From an uncultured Candidatus Melainabacteria bacterium (GTDB lineage: Bacteria; Cyanobacteriota; Vampirovibrionia; Gastranaerophilales; Gastranaerophilaceae), in assembly GCA_937895785.1 (NCBI GenBank), contig CALBKW010000005.1, positions 1 through 27,771 on the forward strand: 27,771 nt of DNA, given 5' to 3'. Position numbers and translations under genes: made by a program. Positions 14,787-22,161 of this stretch are shown piece by piece; position 1 is the first letter of the stretch; each line of letters begins with the position of its first letter. The notes beneath the pieces are model-generated. The model did no database searches. It had not been told where the DNA came from and worked only from the letters and a program-made list of their open reading frames with translations.

Positions 14787-16325
14787 ATGAATACGGATAT
14801 GTTTTGTTTTCAATGTGAACAGACTGTTGGAGGTCAAGGGTGTACAACAATGGGTGTGTGCGGAAAACGCGCAGATACTGCAAATTTACAAGATAAACTT
14901 ACAAGTTCTTTGATAAAACTTGCAAACACTTGCGAAAAGAACGAAGAAAACACTAAACTCTTGATAGAAGGTCTTTTTACAACGGTTACAAATGTCAATT
15001 TTGATGATATTGAAATTCAAAAAATAATAGATAAGGTTATTGAAAAAAGCGGTAATCCAGACTTTGATGTTCAATCAATTTGGACATGTGATGAAGATAA
15101 AAGAAGCTTAAAATCCCTGATTTTGTTTGGCTTAAAGGGTATGGCAGCTTATGCTCACCATGCTTGGATACTTGGTTATAAAGATGAAAAGGTCAATTAC
15201 TTTTTCTATGAAGCTTTGATAGCTGTTGCAAATGAGGATATAACAAACGATGAATTGCTTAAGCTTGTTTTAAAAACAGGAGATGTAAATTTTAAATGTA
15301 TGGAAATGCTTGATAAAGCAAATACCCAAACTTATGGAAACCCTGAACCGACAAAAGTTTCAATGACGATAGAAAAAGGTCCTTTTATCGTAGTTTCAGG
15401 ACATGACTTACACGATTTAGCTATGTTATTAGAACAAACAAAGGATATGGGGATTAATGTTTATACGCACGGTGAAATGTTACCATGTCATGCCTATCCT
15501 GAATTAAAAAAATATCCACATTTAAAAGGTAATTTCGGTACAGCGTGGCAAAATCAGCAAAAAGAATTTGCGAATATTTCAGCACCGATATTGTTTACAA
15601 CAAACTGTATAATGCCTGTCCACGATAGTTATAAAGATAGAGTTTTTACAACTTCCGTTGTTGAATATCCAGAATGTGTGCATATTGGCGAAGATAAAGA
15701 TTTTCGCTTAATAATTGAAAAAGCCTTAGAATTGGGTGGTTATAAGGAAGATAAACACATGAAAGGTATTAATGGCGGAGATACTTTGACTGTTGGCTTT
15801 GCTCATAAAACAGTACTTTCCGTTGCAGACAAATTAATTGAACTTGTTAAAGCGGGAAAAGTTAAACATATCTTTTTGATTGGCGGTTGTGACGGCGCAA
15901 AAACAGGTAGAAACTATTATACAGAGTTTGCCCAACTTACGCCAAAAGATACACTAATTTTGACACTTGCTTGCGGAAAATATCGTTTTAATGACCTTGA
16001 TTTGGGTGAAATTGATGGCATTCCACGAATTTTGGATATGGGACAGTGTAATGATGCATATTCAGCAATTATGGTTGCATTTGAATTGGCTAAAGCGTTT
16101 AATTGCGGTATAAATGAACTTCCATTGTCGCTTATTCTGTCTTGGTATGAACAAAAAGCCGTTGCGGTTCTTTTGACTTTGCTGTACTTGGATTTTGAAA
16201 ATATAAAACTTGGACCAACATTGCCAGCATTTGTATCGCCAAATGTTTTGAATATCTTGGTGGAAAAATTCAAAATCAAACCGATTACAACTCCAAAAGA
16301 AGACCTGAAGGAAATTTTAGGATAA
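14787..16325 (+). CDS. hcp: Hydroxylamine reductase / hybrid cluster protein, class I
   Basis: Iron-sulfur protein that reduces hydroxylamine in vitro and acts in nitric oxide and nitrosative stress in several bacteria. The 512-residue protein has four N-terminal cysteines spaced C7-X2-C10-X8-C19-X5-C25 (MFCFQCEQTVGGQGCTTMG), the spacing of class I proteins of anaerobes rather than the E. coli class. Further hybrid-cluster ligand regions are FTTNCIMP, VEYPECVHIG (persulfide Cys), IGGCDGAKTGRNYY and TLACGKYRFN. Ribosome site: AAGGAG. No hcr reductase lies beside it, so electrons must come from another donor. The gene stands alone with its own terminator. Confidence 0.95.
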   Translation: MNTDMFCFQCEQTVGGQGCTTMGVCGKRADTANLQDKLTSSLIKLANTCEKNEENTKLLIEGLFTTVTNVNFDDIEIQKIIDKVIEKSGNPDFDVQSIWTCDEDKRSLKSLILFGLKGMAAYAHHAWILGYKDEKVNYFFYEALIAVANEDITNDELLKLVLKTGDVNFKCMEMLDKANTQTYGNPEPTKVSMTIEKGPFIVVSGHDLHDLAMLLEQTKDMGINVYTHGEMLPCHAYPELKKYPHLKGNFGTAWQNQQKEFANISAPILFTTNCIMPVHDSYKDRVFTTSVVEYPECVHIGEDKDFRLIIEKALELGGYKEDKHMKGINGGDTLTVGFAHKTVLSVADKLIELVKAGKVKHIFLIGGCDGAKTGRNYYTEFAQLTPKDTLILTLACGKYRFNDLDLGEIDGIPRILDMGQCNDAYSAIMVAFELAKAFNCGINELPLSLILSWYEQKAVAVLLTLLYLDFENIKLGPTLPAFVSPNVLNILVEKFKIKPITTPKEDLKEILG

Positions 16326-16350
16326 ATATAAAAAATAAATTTTACTCAGC

Positions 16351-16380
16351 AGGCGCGAGCGTACCGCTCGCGCCTTTATT
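16351..16380 (+). terminator. GC-rich terminator of hcp
   Basis: An 11-bp stem AGGCGCGAGCG (16351-16361), loop TAC, CGCTCGCGCCT (16365-16375), then TTTATT. The stem core is identical to the hairpin at 8984-9012. Confidence 0.9.
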
Positions 16381-16408
16381 TATTGCCATATCATATAAAC
16401 AAACCTTC

Positions 16409-16436
16409 CGTCATACCGCACTTGTTGCGGTATCTT
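16409..16436 (+). repeat. 28-base hairpin repeat, copy 5
   Basis: Perfect 8-bp arms ATACCGCA and TGCGGTAT around CTTGT, followed by TCTTTTTA. It differs from copy 1 (6881-6908) at two positions. The T run means it could also act as a second terminator after hcp. Confidence 0.75.
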
Positions 16437-16488
16437 TTTAAAAATTTGTCCTTAAAAACACCAAACATTCAATTTTGTCCGTAAAATC

Positions 16489-16518
16489 ACGTACGTAAAA
16501 ATACGTACGCGTTTTTAC
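16489..16518. repeat. TACGTACG palindromic cluster between hcp and pgk
   Basis: ACGTACGTA (16489-16497) and TACGTACGCG (16502-16511) lie close together. GTAAAAA and TTTTTAC flank the second as inverted arms. It lies between convergent genes, where a promoter operator is not expected. Function unknown. Confidence 0.45.
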
Positions 16519-16534
16519 CTACAGAGGTGATTAT

Positions 16535-16570
16535 AATAAAACAAAGACGGTGCATTACACCGCCTTTGTT
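16535..16570 (-). terminator. Rho-independent terminator of pgk
   Basis: In the minus-strand RNA, AACAAAGGCGGTG pairs with CACCGTCTTTGTT (one G-U pair) around a five-base loop. The tail is TTTTATTATAA. Confidence 0.85.
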
Positions 16571-16597
16571 GTTTAAGTGACAGTAATAGTCTAGCGA

Positions 16598-17812
16598 TTA
16601 AGCTTCGTCTAATGCTGCAACACCTGGTAATACTTTACCTTCGATAAATTCTAATGAAGCACCACCACCTGTTGATACGTGAGTGAAGTCTTCAGCTTTA
16701 AAGAATTTTTTAGCTGCAGAAACTGAGTCACCACCGCCAATTACTGATGTAGCGCCGTTTTTAGTGGCTTCAACGATATCTTTAAGGATTGATTTTGTAC
16801 CTTCAGCAAATTTAGGGTTTTCAAATGCGCCTACAGGGCCGTTCATAAGGATTGTTTTAGAAGATTTGATAACTTCTGCAAATGCTTTTTGTGATTCAGG
16901 GCCTGCATCTACGCCTTCGAAACCGTCTGGAATGTTCTTGATTTCTACAACTTTGTTAGTTCCGTTGCCTGAAAAATCGTCTGTAACAAGAACATCAGTA
17001 GCCATAACTAGCTTAACGCCTTTATCAGCGGCTTTCTTTTCGATTGCTTTTGCAACTTCTAATTGGTCATCTTCGCAAATTGAGTTACCGATGTTGCCAC
17101 CGTTAGCTTTCACGAATGTATAAGCCATACCGCCGCCAATAATCATATTATCAACCTTGTCTAATAAGTTTTCTAAAACACCAATTTTAGAAGAAACTTT
17201 AGCGCCGCCAACTACTGCTGTGAAAGGTCTTTCAGGGTTATCTAATGCTTGAGATAAGCATCTGATTTCTTTTTCCATTAACAAACCAGAAACTGCTGGT
17301 TTAAGGATTTTAGCTAATTTTGCAGTTGAAGTGTGGTTTCTGTGAGCAGCGCCAAATGCGTCGTTTACGTAGAAATCACCAAGTTTTGCAAGTTCTTCTG
17401 CAAATGTCATATCATCGTCTTTAGCTTCTTCAGCTTTGTAGTAACGGATGTTTTCTAATAAAGCAACTTGACCGTCTTTTAAATCTGCTAATTCTTTGTC
17501 AGCGCCTTCACCAACAGGTGATTTAACGAATTTAACGTCTTGACCAAGAACTTTTGACATATATTTAGCAACTGGTTCAAGTGATAAATCTTCTAATTTT
17601 TGACCTTCTTTAAGTTTTTGTGGTCTGCCCAAGTGAGCCATTAAGATGATTTTAGCACCTTTATCTTGTAAGAATTTTACTGTTGGTAAAATTGCTTGGA
17701 TTCTAGTGTCGTCAGTAACGTTTTTGTCAGCGTCAAGAGGTACATTGATGTCTACTCTAACTAACGCTCTTTTGCCTTGAACGTCGCCTAAATCTTTGAT
17801 TGATTTTTTCAT
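16598..17812 (-). CDS. pgk: Phosphoglycerate kinase
   Basis: Transfers phosphate between 1,3-bisphosphoglycerate and ADP in glycolysis. The 404-residue protein has the family start (KRALVRVDINVPLD), LMAHLGRP, ENIRYYKAEEAKDD, NDAFGAAHRNHTS, PFTAVVGGAKVSSKIGVL, and the C-terminal nucleotide region MNGPVGAFENPKF followed by SVIGGGDSVSAAKKF and STGGGASLEFIEGK. The length is standard. Ribosome site: AAAGGAGAT. It stands alone with its own terminator and is divergent from the uridine-kinase-like gene. Confidence 0.97.
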   Translation of the reverse strand: MKKSIKDLGDVQGKRALVRVDINVPLDADKNVTDDTRIQAILPTVKFLQDKGAKIILMAHLGRPQKLKEGQKLEDLSLEPVAKYMSKVLGQDVKFVKSPVGEGADKELADLKDGQVALLENIRYYKAEEAKDDDMTFAEELAKLGDFYVNDAFGAAHRNHTSTAKLAKILKPAVSGLLMEKEIRCLSQALDNPERPFTAVVGGAKVSSKIGVLENLLDKVDNMIIGGGMAYTFVKANGGNIGNSICEDDQLEVAKAIEKKAADKGVKLVMATDVLVTDDFSGNGTNKVVEIKNIPDGFEGVDAGPESQKAFAEVIKSSKTILMNGPVGAFENPKFAEGTKSILKDIVEATKNGATSVIGGGDSVSAAKKFFKAEDFTHVSTGGGASLEFIEGKVLPGVAALDEA

Positions 17813-17916
17813 TTTGTTAATCTCCTTTTATAAGTACAAAATTTATATTATTTCTTACATTCCTATTTTAATCGACACAAAATTTTAAGTAAAGTATTAA
17901 TTTTTTTTCACATATA

Positions 17917-17946
17917 TTGAATTTTTTTTTTAGTTTAAAGTACAAT
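17917..17946 (+). promoter_or_regulatory. Promoter of the uridine-kinase-like gene
   Basis: TTGAAT (17917-17922), an 18-base spacer and TACAAT (17941-17946). GTGTCGAT (17956-17963) lies at the predicted start site, and its complement ATCGACAC lies at 17871-17878 on the pgk side. Confidence 0.55.
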
Positions 17947-17984
17947 ATACATAAAGTGTCGATAAATAGCATGGGAATTATGGA

Positions 17985-18815
17985 ATGATGGACGATTTAT
18001 TAACAGGATATAACTTTTACTCGAGCGGTCGAGATATGGAACTTATCACTAAAATTGTCGACACATTAAAAGATATTTTGGAATATGACAAAAAACAAGT
18101 AAAACCTTTATTTTTGCGCACTACAGACAACTTTATTATGAATATTGCACGCAAGGTTGTTGAAGAAAAGAAAAAGACTTTCTTGATTGGTATTACAGGC
18201 GAAAGTGCTTCTGGAAAGACTGTATTTGTTGATAATACTACACATGCTTGTGTTAAAGATTCCCATGATGGTATTTATACAGTAGTTAGACAAGATGATT
18301 ATTACAAAGATACTTCAAAAGAATTGAAAGAAGCTGGAAGCTACGAAGAATTATTTAAAACTGGATTTAGCTTTGATACCCCTGATGTTATTGATTTACA
18401 GCTAATGAGAGAACATTTAATTGCACTAAAAGAAGGTAAGGAAATTACATCTCCACATTATAATTTTGTGACTTGTGAATCTACTCCAGATGGTGATGTT
18501 AAAAAACCAGCTAAAATCATCTTAACAGAAGGTTTGTATGTCCTAAACGAACAAGTGCGTGATATTATGGATGTAAAAGTTTATGTATTTACTCCATTGG
18601 AAGTTTTAAAAGACCGTTGGTACAAGCGCGCAGCAAGCAGAGGTAAAACAGGTGAAGCTGCAGATATGCAATTTAAAGATGTAAACAAAACAGCTCAACA
18701 ATACATTAGACCTACATATCCGATTGCAGATGTAATTATTAATGGACTTGTATCTCAAGAATATATTGTAGAAATTACAGACAAAATTTTTGACTCAATA
18801 AAAGCTTTATTCTAA
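17985..18815 (+). CDS. Uridine kinase / phosphoribulokinase-family P-loop kinase
   Basis: A 276-residue protein with a Walker A motif GITGESASGKT (residues 69-79), then RQDDYYKDTSKEL, the SFDTPDVIDLQLMREHL segment, SPHYNF and ILTEGLYVL, which is the order of the uridine kinase / PRK fold. Uridine kinases phosphorylate uridine and cytidine for salvage. Compared with a typical Udk (about 210 residues) it has an extra N-terminal helical region of about 65 residues. Its C-terminal part contains DRWYKRAASRGKTGEAADMQF, so a different small-molecule substrate is possible. Start: ATG 17985 (or the next codon), with a weak GGGA site. It stands alone in its transcript direction, upstream of the envelope cluster. 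Confidence 0.75.
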   Translation: MMDDLLTGYNFYSSGRDMELITKIVDTLKDILEYDKKQVKPLFLRTTDNFIMNIARKVVEEKKKTFLIGITGESASGKTVFVDNTTHACVKDSHDGIYTVVRQDDYYKDTSKELKEAGSYEELFKTGFSFDTPDVIDLQLMREHLIALKEGKEITSPHYNFVTCESTPDGDVKKPAKIILTEGLYVLNEQVRDIMDVKVYVFTPLEVLKDRWYKRAASRGKTGEAADMQFKDVNKTAQQYIRPTYPIADVIINGLVSQEYIVEITDKIFDSIKALF

Positions 18816-18839
18816 AAAAAAATCATATATTTTGACTAT

Positions 18840-18867
18840 TTGAAATTTGTAAAAACATCATTATACT
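18840..18867 (+). promoter_or_regulatory. Promoter giving a predicted leaderless mRNA for the 190-residue exported protein
   Basis: TTGAAA (18840-18845), a 16-base spacer and TATACT (18862-18867). Six bases later is the ATG at 18874, so the start site coincides with the start codon. No ribosome site is present. Confidence 0.6.
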
Positions 18868-18873
18868 AAAACT

Positions 18874-19446
18874 ATGAAACGTTTTTTGTTAACAATTTTA
18901 ATGATTATGTTTTCAACTCTTACGGTAAATTCGCAAGAACTACTTTTGCGTGGGTATGACGGTATTGAATTGCCAGTTGGAACGTTAATTCAGGTAATTA
19001 ATTTACAAGAATTTTCCACAAAATATTGTGATGAAACAACAAGAGTATCTTTTGTTGCAACAAATGATACATATATGCAAGAAATGGTTATAATCCCAAA
19101 GGGAACACGTTTTTATGGCATGATTGAAAAAATGAATGAGCCGATTGTCGGTACAAATGCCTCTATGGTAATAAAAATCACTAAAATGGTTTTGCCCGAT
19201 GACTTTGAAATTCCTATGAAGGGGTATATTTACTCAACAAATAAAAACATAATAGGTGGTGGGTTAACAGAACCTGCGAGTTATGTGAAAGTTCCACATT
19301 ATCAACAAGGTTTCGGAATTGGTACAAATAAATTTGTTCCTGGACCAGCAAGAAAAATGGGTGAACACCTTACTATTGCTGCTGGTGCAGACCTTATGAT
19401 AGTGTTAACGAGTCCAGCATACATTACACATACCTTAACAAATTGA
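18874..19446 (+). CDS. Exported TrbI/VirB10-like beta-domain protein without glycine zipper
   Basis: A 190-residue protein with an N-terminal signal peptide (MKRFLLTILMIMFSTLTVNS). The rest is beta-rich: LRGYDGIELPVGTLIQV, VIIPKGTRFYGMIEKM, SMVIKITKMVLPDDFEIPMKGYI and a final LTIAAGADLMIVLTSP. It aligns block by block with the next gene's product (IPKGTRFYGMIEKM with APVGSTVFGTVTEL, IPMKGYIYS with IPISGVIKT), so the two are paralogues. The pattern of 'IPxGT..xG.V' turns resembles the VirB10/TrbI C-terminal domain that lines outer-membrane pores of type IV secretion. That is a fold-level impression, not a family match. There is one cysteine, and no lipobox. It probably belongs functionally with the TonB cluster downstream. 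Confidence 0.7.
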   Translation: MKRFLLTILMIMFSTLTVNSQELLLRGYDGIELPVGTLIQVINLQEFSTKYCDETTRVSFVATNDTYMQEMVIIPKGTRFYGMIEKMNEPIVGTNASMVIKITKMVLPDDFEIPMKGYIYSTNKNIIGGGLTEPASYVKVPHYQQGFGIGTNKFVPGPARKMGEHLTIAAGADLMIVLTSPAYITHTLTN

Positions 19447-19471
19447 CACGATTGAATAAAATAAATAAAAT
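19443..19471 (+). promoter_or_regulatory. Consensus promoter for the glycine-zipper exported protein (and perhaps tonB-exbBD)
   Basis: A perfect TTGACA (19443-19448) overlaps the upstream gene's TGA stop. A 17-base spacer and TAAAAT (19466-19471) follow. The ribosome site TGAGGT follows at 19491-19496. This is among the best promoters in the window. Confidence 0.75.
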
Positions 19472-19502
19472 ATCATTATCGTATATTTTATGAGGTAATG
19501 AT

Positions 19503-20207
19503 ATGAAAAAACAAATTAGCTTTCTTTTAATCGCAACATTTATTACGATGAATGCTTCATTTGCTGCATCAAATTTTCAGTATGATTCATCATCTCAAGT
19601 ATATTCTGGACAACCATTAAAAGGTTCAGTTGTAAGTGTTCCTGCAGGTGCTGTTGTTTCTGCAGTAACTACAACAGAAATTGGTTCAGAAAACTTAGTA
19701 AAAGGTCAAGCTGTTCAATTAGCACTAGGGTCTGACTTTTATTATAATGGACAAATGATTGCTCCAGTAGGAAGTACTGTTTTCGGTACTGTTACAGAAT
19801 TGTCAAAAGCAAAATATGGCGATATGAACGGTAGAGTTAAAATTTTGTTTACTCAAATAACAACTCCTTATGGTGTTCAAATTCCTATTTCAGGCGTAAT
19901 CAAAACTAATGACGGTTCAGGTGTTCTAGTTGGCGGAACAAAAATGGACGTAACAAAAGAATATGCGAAAAATATGGCAGTAGGTACAGCCGCAGGTGCT
20001 TTATCAGGACTTGTATTTGGTGCATTAGCTGGCGGTGATGTAGGTCGTGGTGCAGCTTTAGGTACTGCTGTTGGTGCTGGAGGTGGCGCTGTTAAGGCTG
20101 CTGCTCAAAAAGGAAACCCTGTTTCTATTCCAGCAAATTCACGTGTAGATATTATTTTAAATCAGCCAATTACAGTAAATCCTTCAGCATATAGCTACGA
20201 GGATTAG
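19503..20207 (+). CDS. Exported TrbI/VirB10-like protein with a glycine zipper
   Basis: A 234-residue protein with signal peptide MKKQISFLLIATFITMNASFA. A beta domain follows (GSVVSVPAGAVVSAVTTTEI, MIAPVGSTVFGTVTELSKA, GRVKILFTQITTPYGVQIPI), then a Gly/Ala zipper at about residues 160-198 (AVGTAAGALSGLVFGALAGG and GAALGTAVGAGGGAV), then VSIPANSRVDIILNQPI. Glycine zippers are typical of proteins that insert into or span membranes, such as SlyB- or YmgG-like proteins. The beta blocks are paralogous to the preceding gene, in which the zipper is missing. It is followed after 64 bases by tonB. It may be an outer-membrane or periplasmic partner of the TonB complex; this is inferred from position and composition. 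Confidence 0.7.
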   Translation: MKKQISFLLIATFITMNASFAASNFQYDSSSQVYSGQPLKGSVVSVPAGAVVSAVTTTEIGSENLVKGQAVQLALGSDFYYNGQMIAPVGSTVFGTVTELSKAKYGDMNGRVKILFTQITTPYGVQIPISGVIKTNDGSGVLVGGTKMDVTKEYAKNMAVGTAAGALSGLVFGALAGGDVGRGAALGTAVGAGGGAVKAAAQKGNPVSIPANSRVDIILNQPITVNPSAYSYED

Positions 20208-20230
20208 AAGGTTAGGGAATAAATTATTTT

Positions 20231-20249
20231 ATACTTTTTGCAAAAGTAT
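20231..20249. promoter_or_regulatory. Inverted repeat before tonB
   Basis: ATACTTTT (20231-20238) and AAAAGTAT (20242-20249) are perfect arms around TGC. It overlaps a possible -10 box TATACT (20230-20235) and ends about 22 bases before the tonB start. It could be an operator or an attenuating hairpin. Confidence 0.4.
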
Positions 20250-20271
20250 GAAATAAAAAGTGGGATATCAA

Positions 20272-21456
20272 ATGTCAATTCTAGGAAATATTAACAGTTT
20301 AATAGACGAAGATGATAACGAACAACAACATGGCTATACAACGCCAGCCGTTATCAAAGATAACAAAGACTATATTTCAATTAAGAAAGCCTTTGTTTTA
20401 TCATTAATTTTGCACCCTGCAGTAGTTGGTGCAGTAGCTTTAATTGGTTTTATTTTAATGCTTTTAGGCATAAATTTATTTATGGCTGAAAGACCAAAAC
20501 CAAAAATGAATGATATTGAGTTTGTTTTGGTTGATAGAGAAGCAACTCCGAGAAACATGAAAACGCCATACCGCTCAAATATGAACTCTCGTGGTGGTGG
20601 TATTAATGACCCTAAACGTAAGGTTTCAATGCCTTCTCCAAAACCTGCAAAAAATGCGAAACCAAAACAAGCATCTCCAGCTCCGAAAAAAGCTGTTAAA
20701 AAGGCTGTTACAAATCCAGCTCCAAAGAAAACGGTAAATAAAAAGGTTACAAAACCTCAAGCATCAGGCGGAACTAAGACTCCAGCTAAAAAGGTTTCAT
20801 CACCAAGACCAGCGGCTCCAAGTGTTAGACCTTCAGCAACAAGACCAGCAGCTCCTAAGGTTACAACTACACCAAAAACTGCGTTTAATGTACCTGTTCC
20901 ACCATCTCATACGACTGGTAAATACTCAACAGGTCCCGTAAGTGGAAGTGGTACAGCAAGAAAATCTGCTGGTGGTGGATATTCACCACATCCTTCATTA
21001 GCTCCTACGTACCACCCAGGCTCAGGTTCAGCATCTGGTTCAAGAACTGGCTCTTCATACGGTACAGGTTCTCATGGTTCTGGTGCAAGCAGAGGTGGTT
21101 CAGGAAGTTACGGTAACCCAAGTGGTGGTGGCGGAAGACCTGGTATAGACGCAATTGCGCAACCAGATTTTGGACCATACATGGCAGATTTACAACGTCG
21201 TATTAAAGCAAACTGGGATCCACCAAAAGGTAACGAAAGTAAACGTGTAGTGTTACTATTTAAAATTGCACGTGATGGAAGACTTTTATCAGTTAGAGTT
21301 TATAAAAGTTCAGGTTTAGCATCTGCTGATAACGCAGCATTGCAAGCAGTTAAATTGACTGCTCCATTCAGACCTCTACCAGTAAACTTTAAAGGTCCAA
21401 GTGTAGATATTCAATTTACATTCGATTACAACGTATTCGGTGCAAGTTACAGATAA
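20272..21456 (+). CDS. tonB: TonB-family energy transducer
   Basis: A 394-residue protein that should link the inner-membrane proton motive force to an envelope or outer-membrane partner. A cytoplasmic N-tail of about 38 residues precedes one membrane helix (40-71), which carries the TonB SxxxH motif: LSLILHPAVVGAVAL, with S44 and H48, like E. coli TonB Ser16/His20. A Lys/Pro/Ala-rich linker (about 120-210) and a Gly/Ser-rich stretch (about 220-290) would span the periplasm. The TonB_C domain runs to the end (YMADLQRRIKANWDPPKG, VLLFKIARDGRLLSVRVYKS, FTFDYNVFG). I chose ATG 20272 with GGGAT before it; an in-frame GTG at 20260 overlaps that site. It is followed by exbB and two exbD genes. Confidence 0.9.
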   Translation: MSILGNINSLIDEDDNEQQHGYTTPAVIKDNKDYISIKKAFVLSLILHPAVVGAVALIGFILMLLGINLFMAERPKPKMNDIEFVLVDREATPRNMKTPYRSNMNSRGGGINDPKRKVSMPSPKPAKNAKPKQASPAPKKAVKKAVTNPAPKKTVNKKVTKPQASGGTKTPAKKVSSPRPAAPSVRPSATRPAAPKVTTTPKTAFNVPVPPSHTTGKYSTGPVSGSGTARKSAGGGYSPHPSLAPTYHPGSGSASGSRTGSSYGTGSHGSGASRGGSGSYGNPSGGGGRPGIDAIAQPDFGPYMADLQRRIKANWDPPKGNESKRVVLLFKIARDGRLLSVRVYKSSGLASADNAALQAVKLTAPFRPLPVNFKGPSVDIQFTFDYNVFGASYR

Positions 21457-21500
21457 TAAGTAATAATTAGTTAGTACAAAAAAGATAAAGGACAAAAAAC

Positions 21501-22148
21501 ATGGAATTAATTTTACATTCAATTCAATTAGATTGGCCCGTTTTAACACCAATTTTAATCTGTTCAATTTTGGTTGTTACAGTGGCAATCAACAGATACT
21601 CTTTTTATGGCAAAAACAAAAGAGATGTAGTTCAGTTCATTCCTAAATTGCAAAAGGAATTGGCTAAAAACAACATGGCAGGCGCTCAAAATTTATCAAT
21701 TCAATTGGGTGGTGTAATCGGTGAAGTTACAGAAGAAGCTGTTAGAATTTTCTCTGAACAAAAAGCTGGTTTCTCTCGTTCATTTGATATTGCAGCAGCT
21801 CTTGCTACAAGAAAGTTAGAAAATCATTTAACAGTTTTAGGTACAATCGGTGGTGTTGCTCCATTCTTAGGGTTGTTTGGTACTGTTGTTAGAATCTTGT
21901 ACACATTCCAAGATTTGGCAACTCAAGGTAATCAATCTGCAGCAGTTGCAATGGGTATTGGTTCTGCCTTAATCGCTACTGCTTTCGGTTTAGGCGTTGC
22001 GATTGTTGCTGTTATCTTCTACAACTATTTCCAATCAGTTGTTAAACGTTATGAAGATGATTTCAACTTAATTAAATTATTATTCTTGAGCTTTGTTGAC
22101 TCAAATGAAGAAACAACAGTTCAAACATCACAAAATATTGCTCTATAA
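21501..22148 (+). CDS. exbB: ExbB/TolQ/MotA-family proton channel subunit
   Basis: A 215-residue inner-membrane protein. Three hydrophobic segments lie at about residues 12-30, 112-135 and 152-178, in the ExbB order. The conserved block GTIGGVAPFLGLFGTVVRI and the pore helix MGIGSALIATAFGLGVAIVAV carry the Thr and Gly pattern of the family. With ExbD it uses the proton gradient to move TonB. Ribosome site: AAAGGA. It lies 44 bases after tonB and 13 bases before the first exbD, so it is clearly co-transcribed. TolQ is an alternative name, but a TonB with SxxxH next door favours ExbB. Confidence 0.92.
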   Translation: MELILHSIQLDWPVLTPILICSILVVTVAINRYSFYGKNKRDVVQFIPKLQKELAKNNMAGAQNLSIQLGGVIGEVTEEAVRIFSEQKAGFSRSFDIAAALATRKLENHLTVLGTIGGVAPFLGLFGTVVRILYTFQDLATQGNQSAAVAMGIGSALIATAFGLGVAIVAVIFYNYFQSVVKRYEDDFNLIKLLFLSFVDSNEETTVQTSQNIAL

Positions 22149-22161
22149 GGATTACTAAACA

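Noticed and set aside
15917..16279. A 120-residue open frame on the minus strand opposite hcp
   Set aside because: Lies wholly within the conserved hcp coding region and resembles no family.
6881..16436. CRISPR array from the 28-base repeats
   Set aside because: Copies are kilobases apart, in both orientations, and vary in sequence; no regular spacers or cas genes.
16683..17123. A 146-residue open frame on the plus strand opposite pgk
   Set aside because: Antisense shadow of pgk; low-complexity composition and no start signals.
20260..20271. GTG start for tonB
   Set aside because: It overlaps the GGGA ribosome site that serves ATG 20272.
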